The notes beneath the pieces are model-generated. The model was not told the DNA's origin and made no database searches. It saw nothing but the letters and a program-made list of their open reading frames with translations. Shown here piece after piece: positions 10,601-19,239 of a DNA stretch of 64,000 bases. Numbering within the stretch: the first letter of the stretch is position 1; every line of letters begins with the position of its first letter. The DNA is from Nemopilema nomurai (taxonomy: Eukaryota > Cnidaria > Scyphozoa > Rhizostomeae > Rhizostomatidae): the NCBI GenBank assembly GCA_003864495.1, contig ML133436.1, positions 868,001-932,000 of the forward strand, read 5' to 3'. Position numbers and translations under genes: made by a program.

Positions 10601-13600
10601 AACAGCGGTGTTGCTGGCAGCTGTTTTGCTATATCTATCGCAAATCACACCTGGCTAACATTGCCTTTGCCTGTTTTGATAATTAGATCGCTCTGCTTTG
10701 ATTGAAGAGCTTCGCTCGCAGCATAGGCGATCGTTTTAACACCAAGGCCGTGAAATCCAACACGAGCTGCACTGCATTTAGAAGTGCCTTTGATTTAAGA
10801 TGCACAGCTCCGGCTAACAACAGCTGCACCAACAATTGTTCATTTCTACGATTATTACAGGTTTTCCCAACGCATTGGTAGCATGCACTCACGCATGGAT
10901 TTTTAAACACTTTCAATCAGGCGTGCTTGCTCGTATCTTTTAAAGTCTTGAAAGTTCAATCCTGTGATTTAATCACCAATTTTTTTTTCTGGTGCTGATC
11001 AGTGTGTATCTTAACCACACACCTCCCTCGCACGAGATATTTATCTACTTATATATTTATCTGAGATATTAATATATTTAACCTACTATACACTGTACAT
11101 TTAATTTTGCTAAAGTATTTAAGCACAGGTAGTTAAATAGGTTGCTAGACTCCGTTCCTTAGCCATGCTTGCTCTTCGCGGCGTTCAACTATGTAGCTTA
11201 TTATTTCTGTTTTTGTTTGAACAGAAAAAGAGGAAAAAGAGAAACAGGATCAATCTAAAAAGCAGCAGGTACGAGCCGCCATCTTATAATCTTCTTGTAT
11301 CTCTAGGCGTGCTAATTTTTCTTGTTGGCGCTCGATGTGGTTGTTTTGATAAAACGCTAGGTTTTGTTCTCTAAATATAACTGATTTTGGTAGCTATTGA
11401 TCAAAGAAAGGCCAATATCCAAAATGGAAGTTTGTGTGGCTAATAACGAATTTCAACTCCCATTTCAAAGCATCAGTATTTTTAGGACCTATTGGCTACC
11501 TCTAGTTTTACATTCTTCATTTAGCTGCTTTGTACGAAAGTAATCATTTTTTATTTGACTTGTCTTGTTCGATTTCTATTTGATTTTGTCAGTCAATCTC
11601 TTTATATTTAAGCTAGGTTTGTTATTTTAATCATTATTGTTTCTATGTTTTAACACCAGGGAGCAAAGAGAAATGCAGCTAGCAGCCAACCACAATATCA
11701 ACAGCAATATCAACAGTATCAGCAGCAGCAACAAAAATATCCAAGAGAGGTTCCGCCTCGGTTTCTAAGGCAGATGCAACAGAGACAAACTCCTGCGTCA
11801 ACTGAAGCGGAGCCGACGCAGCAACCACAACAGCAGCAGAATCCGCCACAGAAAAGTCGTATGTCCCTTTGTTTAATTAGTTTCAAATAATTTTGGGAAT
11901 GCTGCTAAATTGTTTGCGTTGACGCTGCGTGGGTGATTTGATCAAATTTGTTATTGGCTTTTTTAAAGAAGCCTTTAGCAGTATACAACATATTTTTGTT
12001 ATGCATTTAGTTGATCGAAAATTTTGAAATTGATCGAAAGACTATCAACAAGCGTTGGTATTGATAATTGTGCAGTGGCCATTAAAGTACGCTCATTTCA
12101 CCGTGGGAAATTACAATGATTCGCCATCTACAGAATACTAACAAAAGGTAGAGTTCTCTTAGGCAGTATTGGCTGCATTAGCAAAGTGCTTGTTGATTCC
12201 TTTGGACCTGTTTATTCCACTGGTTCAATGTCTTTCTATTAATATTTTTTCACTTTTCCATAGAAACAGCTCGTAGAGATCAAAAAAAGGAGAAGGAGGA
12301 AGCAGATTTGGACAATGGCGCGGATGAGTTAGCCAATAGTAACAAGCCTCAAGATACTCGGAGTAAATGGAGTGAGAATTCTGGAGGGGCTCGTAATGAA
12401 AACTGGGGGCAGGAACTTAGTAGTGGAGGGGGCTCTTTGTCTGATTGGGGAACTGTAAATGTAACTGAAGACTGGGATGCCCCTGGTGAATCACATTTTG
12501 GCTCGAACTGGACGGAACCAAACCAGGAAGTGACTAAATTAGAGGATCCAAAAACGAGTGAAGCCTCGGTAATAGGGACCATCGGTAGTGAATTGAAAAG
12601 CGGTAAAATACCAAAGAAAGACTCGGTTAGTGGACAGTTCGGAGCGATTGGGCAACCGGTATCATCTGCAAAGGATGTTCCGGTCGTTGATCCTAACTCG
12701 GTTGAAAGTGCGGACATTTCAGCGGAAAGGCATGAACCTGCTGTAAATAGCGAGAGAGCAGCTTTATAAGGACGTTATAGAGAAAAAGCCGGCAAGCGAG
12801 CCTGGGGAAAAAACTATAGTTAACACCGGGACGAGGAATCAAGAGGTAAGCAATTCGCAGGGGTCCAGGGCACCAAAATTAACCGGGTGGTCCGGTCTGG
12901 ATGGGTTTGAACCGCTGCCTAGTTACGATAAGGGTCCGGGGTTACCTCAGACTAGTGTTGTTGAGGATGATGGAAATGCGCGAGGCAAGCTGGATAATGT
13001 TGTCACTAATAACCATAAAAATGTGGTCAGCCATTGTCAACAGCCAGGAAAAACTTCAGCCGTCGACAAAGGAAGTGCCGTAAGAGAGGCCGATGGCGTA
13101 AGGGAGGCTGACGAATGGGGATGGACAACTGCATCGTCAAAGAAAACCAAGGTATGACGTCATTTGAAATTATACTCAAAGCACTATATAATTTAGACCG
13201 AATTCTGCAGGCGTGTAACACAGTTGCATTAGCTCTTTTAGGCTTTAAAGCGGCATTTTAATCGCGAAGTTTTGTTCTCATAGATGTCATATTCGTAGGA
13301 GAGCTACCCGTTACCCTAGGCAACCTTTCTAACAATCAGGTAGCTAAAGTTTGTTGGACAGTTGGCTTTGAAATTGCTATGCCAGTTGGTAAACCCCGTG
13401 TTACTATGAAGAAATAAAAGCTTTCTAGTGCATTTTTCTCGTTGTTTAATTCGTTTGATTGTCTAATGCGTCTAATGCAGCCTGGTTTTATGTTGGTAAA
13501 TATTTGTTTTGTAGACAGCGCTATTTCAAACGTTTTTAGCGCTTTATAAATTTGAACTGAATGCATAAGCTTCTACACGGGTTTGCTGTTCTTTTAGCAA

Positions 13601-16600
13601 ATTTTTGTCAAGATGCGTTTTTGAACAATTTATTGCAAGGTATTGTTTAGAAATTATATTTCTTTACTTGCCTACGGTCGACAGCTCTTAAAAGTAGAAG
13701 GACATTTAGAAGATCTTTACTTTAAAGCTGGTCTTAAATGAATTTTTACCGTTAAACTCCAAGGATAGACACGGATAAGTTTGTCCGAATGGTAGTTTGC
13801 CCGGCTGTTTTGCCCAACATTCTTTTCTAAAGAAGGATCGTCCAAGACATCATGTGACTTCGTTGACGAAAAAGTCATGATAAAGAAACTGATAATTTTC
13901 AATGATTATAAGCTTGAACATTGTTTACAGATAGTTTCAGTGATATATTGCTGTTGCTTAGTATCCAAGAAGTGCAGGATTATTTTTGAACTTTTAGCAA
14001 AAGCCCAGTAATGCCCCCAGCTCAAACAAGGACGCAAATACGTGGATGAACCGCTCGTTGAAGCAGCTTCTGGATATGGGGTTCAAAGTGGGTACCATTG
14101 TGGTGTCTTTCTGTCTATTCAATCAGCTGGAATTTGTTTTTTTGAATGTTTAGACTTTGTTAGTGGTTGATTATTTTTAATCGTTTATTATTGTCAGATG
14201 TGTTTTCAAACAAGCGAGGTATCAGCACTTCAAGCCATTTATCTGTTTGTTTGCTCAACGACTTTTGAAGACAACTTTTTCAGCGGTGAAATTCAGTTTC
14301 TTATATTTTGAATTCAATAAATACAATTTACATAAAGTTTACTATATATTATAAGTAATTAAACTACAATGAAAAAGCTTTTATTTTAACCTCGTAATCT
14401 TTTCAAATTAATATTCTTCTGAACATACAGCTTGAAGATGCTGAGAGAGCCTTGAAGGAAAACAATGGAATCATTGAGAGTGCAGTCAGTAAGTACTACG
14501 CTTACCATGTCCCGTTTAGTATGGTTCTTTATGTATTTTGTATTATTATCTAAGTGTTAGCTACATCTTTCTCTGTTTACCCTGAGCTTGTGTCGTGGGT
14601 AAACGGGAACCACCACTGAATTGTCTTGGAGATCTATTACGTCATAATACCACTAATCCACTAATGAAAATAATTTTTACTCTTGACAATTTGAAAATCT
14701 TTAGTGAACTTAAACAAGACTTGCATTTATAAATCATATGGTTATATTAGCGAATGACACAAGCAGATTTGACTGAAGTAACCAGGCAAAACTGCTACAA
14801 CTTGATGACACGTAGGAAAGTCTTCCGTCTCAAGAGCCGTTCGTACAGTAGATGGCATCCCTACTAAATGTTTCTAATTTGAGGGGTTCAGCAACGTGGT
14901 TGCCTTGGTTTGAGCTTATAATTCAGGACTTTGTATTGTTGTTGGCTTAGGCCCTTACCTTTAGCAATTTATGGTTGACGTCATCAATTTGTAGGCGATC
15001 TTCTGAGTCGCACCGATTCGACGACAACGGAAAAGATTAACGAGCAGTCACATGGCATGGCAAGTCGAAGAAAAGAACAAATGGCACCCAACGAGGGTAT
15101 GGATGCTAGGCTTAATAGCAAAAAGGGACAAGCCAAAGAAAATCGTTCTGTCGTAGCTGAAGACAGTAGGGCGCAAACAGCCAAAGGTTACCCATCCGAA
15201 AAATCCGATTTTGTTGCAGAGGTTAAGCTAGAAGAAAAGTCCAGCGTGGACCAAATCACGGGAGCACCAAGCCAAGGTGCGGCTTCCATTGCGAACAGTT
15301 CCTTTCTACCAACCGATCTTGTGAACCGTTTTACGGATAGTAATGTTATGAAAAGTAAGCCCGTGGGTGTGATAGGATCTCCGCTACGTAGCACTTCCAA
15401 GCTTTCGTCGCAGAATCCTCAGAGGCCAGTTCCGACAGACGACAAAGGCCTACTAGGCCCTGCCAAGCCATCGATACCAGGAACTAATCAGCAGATATCG
15501 CTCGCAGGCTCTTCTTCCAACCAGTCGCTTACACAGTCGGCGTATTCAAATTTTAGCCATGATACCCAGCCTTTTTCTGGGCAAGGACCAAATCTACATC
15601 ATATTCTCCAACAGCCACAGGGTTTATCCCAACCACCCTTATTCCCCCAGCAGACCATTCTGCCCCCCGCACCTGTTTCAACGGATGCCCCCTTCATATC
15701 GCCACCCTTAGCTAATAATCCGAATCCAGGACCTCAGAAATCCAAGCTATTGCAGTGGACCCAACAAGTTCGCATGGAATCAAGAGAACTGTCGCGTCTT
15801 CGTCTCAGTCCGAGCAAGATGCCTCTTGGAACAGCATTACCTCGGTAACAGGCTCTGCAAGTGCCACTATAACCCCAGTTGGTGCCCCTGTCACTGTTGA
15901 CCCTGTTTCGGCAAAATGGGGCGTTATTGCTGCGCCCAGATTGTCACCGACGCCATCCGAGTTCAAGCCAGGCGTTTTGTGGAAGCCAAAGGCGGAGCTC
16001 GAACGGGACGATGTGAAGAGACCGGAAGACATTGACTTTCCAGACCTTGAGTCCAAGGACCCGCCCGCAGGTGGCCTCAACGGTATTTTGTCCGCTAGCG
16101 AAAAGGTCCCAGCGGCTGGGATTATCCGGCCTCCACCCGGACTGGCAGCCACGAATTCGTTTGATCTTAACAACCCGGAACCTCAAGTTGGATTGTTGGA
16201 TTCTTCGGCCGTCGATCAAAACATAAAGGGTGTTAAGCAGTGGCTCGCTCTGTCCGGACTGAAACCAGCGGTGAGTCACGTGCTCGTGTGTTGTAAGATT
16301 CCATTTGGTTTGCGATCTGTGTCATACTTCTCAGGCATGCAAGTTGCTTACACGCGGTCGCAACGTCCTCTTATGAATCGGGCTATTTGCTTGAACCAGC
16401 CCGCGAATTAGGCGCTGTATGAGCTAGTAAGAAAGTCTATCCACTTCAAAATTTGAAGTCCGTATACAGGATGGCAAAAAGGTTATAGCGCTTGTAGTTG
16501 GTCCTCTTGTGGGTCAAGTCAGTTTCTCGTTATTTAGATGCACAACTTCAAAGTGTGGATCGCTGGGCGTTTCTTATCCCTAGTTCTTTCTAACTTAAGT

Positions 16601-17569
16601 TTGTTTATTAATAGCAACAAATAGGCTGGTAATGTTTTCAGGATTGTTAATTTAAAGAAGCACTCGGTTGTGATAAAAAAATTCGGAATGTTGTTGTTTT
16701 AGATAGAGAACTTATATGAATTGCAAAACATATTTTGCCGCAAAGCGCCTCCATAGTAGTTCTTCCAGTTCTCCCTGTATGTACCCAGTTAACAGGTGAT
16801 GTGAGGGCTTCAAGGATAGCTTGACTTGATTGTGAGTTTAATGGCGTATCAGTAAAGAAGGCGACGCGCTCCAACCCCATGGCAGCTTTAGCGACGCTGT
16901 GCTGCCTTTTGCATGTTTCTTTTCAATGTGTCATACAGAGATCCGCCATTTCAGGTTGAATACAGCCCACTTCGGATGCTATGTCAACAATACGGGATAG
17001 TCCTAGCACACAGAACAGGACAAGGTTCGATTTTCGTGTGCTACGAGAGCCAATCACAAGCACAGGATGCGCGCAAAGCACTCAACGGCCGTATCATTTT
17101 CGACTCCAATATTGTCGCCAACCTGATTACCGAAGATGAAGTCCCGAATGTCCCCGACTCCAAAATCGGAATGCCTCAAGCCCCGGGAAAGCCATTTTTA
17201 CCTCCAGCCCAGTTCCCGGCCATGCAGCCGTTCTGGGATGCAAACGGCCAAATCGGAACAATTAACCCAGCTATGCCGTTCGCACCGCCCCCAATGCCTG
17301 GTATGGCGCCCGGTAATTTGCTAGGACTAGGCCCCCACTTGGGCCAGTGGCCCCCTGCCAGATCGGATCCAATGGTAAACCCCTCTCAGTTCTGGCCGGT
17401 TAACTTACCCGCACAAGGACTCTTGAATCAGGCCCCTAATTATGGACCGTGGTCAACGAACAGTGGCCCGTCGACAACGGCTCTGAATAGTTCGCATACA
17501 GCCGTCAGCCCCTCGACCGGCAATAAGCTATTGCCTGACGGGCTTTTTAACGCAAGTGAATCTATATAA
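2901..17569 (+). CDS. TNRC6: J-domain / coiled-coil / GW182 (TNRC6) fusion protein, 21 exons
   Basis: Exons: 2901-2970, 4330-4391, 4592-4658, 5659-5702, 6024-6072, 6994-7060, 7513-7585, 7781-7831, 8154-8222, 8407-8448 (or 8463), 8691-8744, 9074-9148, 9456-9553, 10098-10255, 11225-11268, 11660-11858, 12264-13151, 13998-14087, 14431-14488, 14995-16270, 16955-17569. Every junction is phase-compatible. With two small indels in exons 17 and 20 allowed for, the product is about 1383 residues. Order: J domain (about 4-66), acidic linker, K/E/R coiled coil (about 199-341), Q/P-rich segment, GW/WG Argonaute-binding region (about 408-704), UBA (about 705-755), Ser/Pro/Gln-rich stretch, PAM2-like EFKPGVLWK (about 1076), RPPPGL, RRM (about 1165-1250) and a Trp-containing tail. 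GW182 proteins bridge Argonaute-miRNA complexes to PABP and deadenylases in the cytoplasm. The J domain is not part of vertebrate TNRC6. The GW182 identity is certain from domain order; the one-gene structure is strongly supported by phase. Confidence 0.9.
5522..5579 (+). other. Candidate alternative (poison) exon in intron 3
   Basis: A TTGTACAG acceptor, 58 bases of acidic coding-like sequence in the incoming phase (VENKDACFESEDPTPKIDK) and a GTTAAG donor form a plausible cassette. Its length is 3n+1, so inclusion would shift the next exon (5659) into a stop within six codons. It could be a regulated exon that triggers decay, or a chance match. Confidence 0.3.
6171..7243. repeat. Diverged repeat pair in introns 5 and 6 of the GW182 gene
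   Basis: About 105 bases at 6171-6275 and about 119 bases at 7125-7243 share GCTTACAAA, GAAAGGCC, AAATATTTTGAAGAGGCTA, CTAAAAATGTTTA and AAGATCTT in the same order. Shorter echoes (GGCTACAAAATGTTTTTGA, GGGCTACAAATTGTTTTTAAG) follow at 6278-6375. The copies flank exon 6, which is consistent with a local duplication or two insertions of one repeat family. Confidence 0.6.
8691..11268 (+). other. Charged coiled-coil segment, exons 11-15
   Basis: Five successive exons encode about 140 residues dominated by Glu, Lys, Arg and Gln (for example LEEEKQRKLEEEQRRQEEER and EEELRRKEEEKKRKAEEK). This is typical of a long single alpha-helix or a coiled coil. It joins the J domain region to the GW182 body. 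Exon 12 ends in a GC donor (AAACAG|GCAAGT). The following exon 16 (11660-11858) is Gln/Tyr/Pro-rich with QYQQQYQQYQQQQQ, a low-complexity segment of the kind that promotes condensate formation. Confidence 0.85.
12264..13151 (+). other. GW/WG-repeat Argonaute-binding exon, with a frame break
   Basis: This exon carries the Argonaute-binding tryptophans: KWSEN, NWGQE, DWGTV, DWDAP, NWTEP, GWSGL and EWGWTT, spaced in Ser/Gly/Asp-rich sequence as in GW182 proteins. The reading frame breaks between 12744 and 12767. The first frame reaches TAA at 12767, while the rest of the exon is open one frame over and ends in phase with the UBA exon. The break sits in AGCGAGAGAGCAG; two missing bases (one GA) would explain it and also make the exon length fit the flanking phases. 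A sequencing or assembly error, or a rare allele, is the simplest reading. Confidence 0.85.
13998..14488 (+). other. UBA domain, two exons
   Basis: Exons 13998-14087 and 14431-14488 encode WMNRSLKQLLDMGF, then KLEDAERALKENNGIIESAV, followed by SDLLSR at the start of the next exon. The MGF loop, the spacing to the second helix and the NN-G-IE-AV pattern are those of the ubiquitin-associated domain found in TNRC6 proteins. The domain is about 45 residues and is split by one phase-0 intron after the MGF motif. Confidence 0.9.
14995..16270 (+). other. Silencing-domain exon with PAM2-like and RPPPGL motifs, with a frame break
   Basis: The exon encodes a Ser/Pro/Gln-rich stretch, then SKLLQWT (matching the SRLRKWT region of TNRC6), SPTPSEFKPGVLWKPK (matching the PABP-binding PPEFRPGEPWKG motif), IIRPPPGL (matching SRPPPGL) and VKQWLALSGLKPA, the first strand of the RRM. 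The frame used up to 15755 differs from the one used after it, and the first frame stops at 15846-15848. One missing C in the CCC run at 15759-15762 would rejoin TGG ACC CCA ACA and restore the expected phase. The gene otherwise looks functional, so an indel artefact is likely. Confidence 0.85.
16955..17569 (+). other. Last exon: RRM and tryptophan-containing C-terminus
   Basis: The acceptor is taken as TTTCAG at 16949-16954 because only this one keeps phase with the exon ending at 16270. An earlier CAG at 16936-16938 would shift the frame into a stop. The exon completes the RRM (VEYSPLRMLCQQYG, then QGSIFVCYESQSQAQDARKA, then a final strand before EDEVPN), matching the non-RNA-binding RRM of TNRC6. 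The tail is rich in Pro, Met and Asn with scattered Trp (PFWDANG, QFWPVN, GPWSTN), like the CNOT-contacting C-terminal region. The stop is TAA at 17567. Confidence 0.9.
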
Positions 17570-19239
17570 GCTTTGTTGCCTTTCAAATTTTTTTGCGAAA
17601 GTTTACGTCATATTATAAATTTTCAGACTAGCGGTGTTGCGTTTATTTGCAGTTCTTTTCTGTCTTCATTTGTTCAACCATTTCTGCTTATTGTTTAATC
17701 ATCGACTTTGGTGGCCTCGTATTATTCCCCTCTAACTGTCATTTCCAGCTCTCTTTACTTCCCTCTCTTTTCTCCAGTCGTTCTCCAAACTTTAATTAAA
17801 TGCACTCATTCCCCAAACATTCATACCATTCAACTTTTGATTGTTTCTGATGCCAAATGCTTACTTTTTCCAGCTACAAAAATCAGTTTATTTTGCCATG
17901 GTTCAAGTATCATGGTTCATTAACAAAATTTCATCTTGTTTCATGTTTATCTACATAAGTAACTGTGAAAATATTCAAAACTCAAAAAGTTACAAATAAT
18001 GCTGCTGTGCGTATTGGTGTGAGAAACCCAGCTTGTTGGTTATAAATGTAGACTGTTTCAAAGTTTTGAGAGAAATAAGCCAAAAAATTGTTTGATGTAT
18101 GATTGGTTGTGCTCAGCATAGTTTCCCCCCTTATATCTTAGTTGTTTCAACATTTGGATTCACCAGCATAGACTTCAAGAATATTGAATTAAATTTCTTC
18201 AGGCTTATTAAATTCCCAATGTGTCCAAAGTCTCCAATGTGAAATAACGTGGAAAAAATAATATCAAGCTGTAAACAATTTTCACTGCAAATATTTTCAC
18301 TGCAAATATTTTTCACTGCAAGTATTTTTCACTGCAAATATTTTTCACTACAAAAGTAACAATGTTTATTCCCAGGCAGACAGCAAAAGGAAAAGAAGTG
18401 GCAAACAACAAAATAACTAATTTCTTGTATGTACTTTTCTTATAGTGACAAGAGTAAAAACAAACAGCTATTGCTAAATATTTTGCACATTATAATCCAC
18501 ACAAATTCCCTTTGTTAATTGGTTGTAGGATCGTGAGAAGTGGGACAGCTGACTAAGTTATCATCAGGAATACAAATGGGAGTGTATGTTTATAAATACA
18601 GACCATATTTAAAAATACTGTGTACTTATGGTTTAGAGTTTTAACACCTAGCAGAGTTTCTTTACTGTTGACAAGGTACAAGAAAATGAGATTGGTTGTA
18701 CAAAACCTGCATATAAATACACAGAATTCCTCATATACATACACAAAATATGACTTTCTTAAACGTGTGTGGACAAAAACTAGGAGGTTCTCCCACAGTA
18801 AAATATACATGGAAGATAAATAATGTGACCAAGTTTATCATGTGTTGATTGTACACCTAGAGAAAGACACCTAAGAAAGAACATGTGGCAGACAAAATGA
18901 ATCATTTGCTGAAAGGATTATAAAATGAAGAGTACTTTCCAAGGTTGTGTCTTAGTGTACTTCTTTCAAATCCAACTAGATTATTACACACGATTCATAG
19001 AAGGAGCCCAATAAAGGTATCTTTTGGCTGGATTGGATCTTGTTGTTTCTCCATTCACTCACTTAATTTCACCATCATATATCTATCTTGATAGCTTGCA
19101 TAACCCATATGCAAAGCCCTGCAAAATATCCCCAATGTTTAGGGCTGATCCTGATATGGCCTAATAGATTGTGCAACCCTTACAAGGCCATAAAACAGCT
19201 GCAGTGAATTTAAAAAGCAGATGGTGGGTGAGTGATAAA
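17570..19239. other. Convergent 3' region between GW182 and CCDC137
   Basis: There are no exons. The left part should be the 3' UTR of the GW182 gene; a candidate AATAAA lies at 19010-19015, though nearer variant signals are possible. The CCDC137 3' UTR enters from the right, so the two transcripts may overlap. The region also contains the short tandem repeat at 18278-18352. Confidence 0.4.
18278..18352. repeat. Short tandem repeat, about 16-17 bp unit
   Basis: Four to five copies of a unit of the form TTTTTCACTGCAAATA sit in tandem, with small changes (an AAGTA variant, a shortened first unit and a CACTACAAA end). It lies in the presumed 3' UTR or intergenic DNA between two convergent genes. 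Confidence 0.8.

Noticed and set aside
12844..12861. GTAAGC...CGCAG inside the GW exon as a tiny intron
   Set aside because: Only 18 bases, far too short for splicing, and it is in frame, so it does not solve the frame break upstream.
16939..16954. Acceptor at 16938 for the last GW182 exon
   Set aside because: Joining 16270 to 16939 puts the exon out of frame and reaches a stop (TTTCAGGTTGA). The acceptor at 16954 keeps phase and gives a proper RRM strand.
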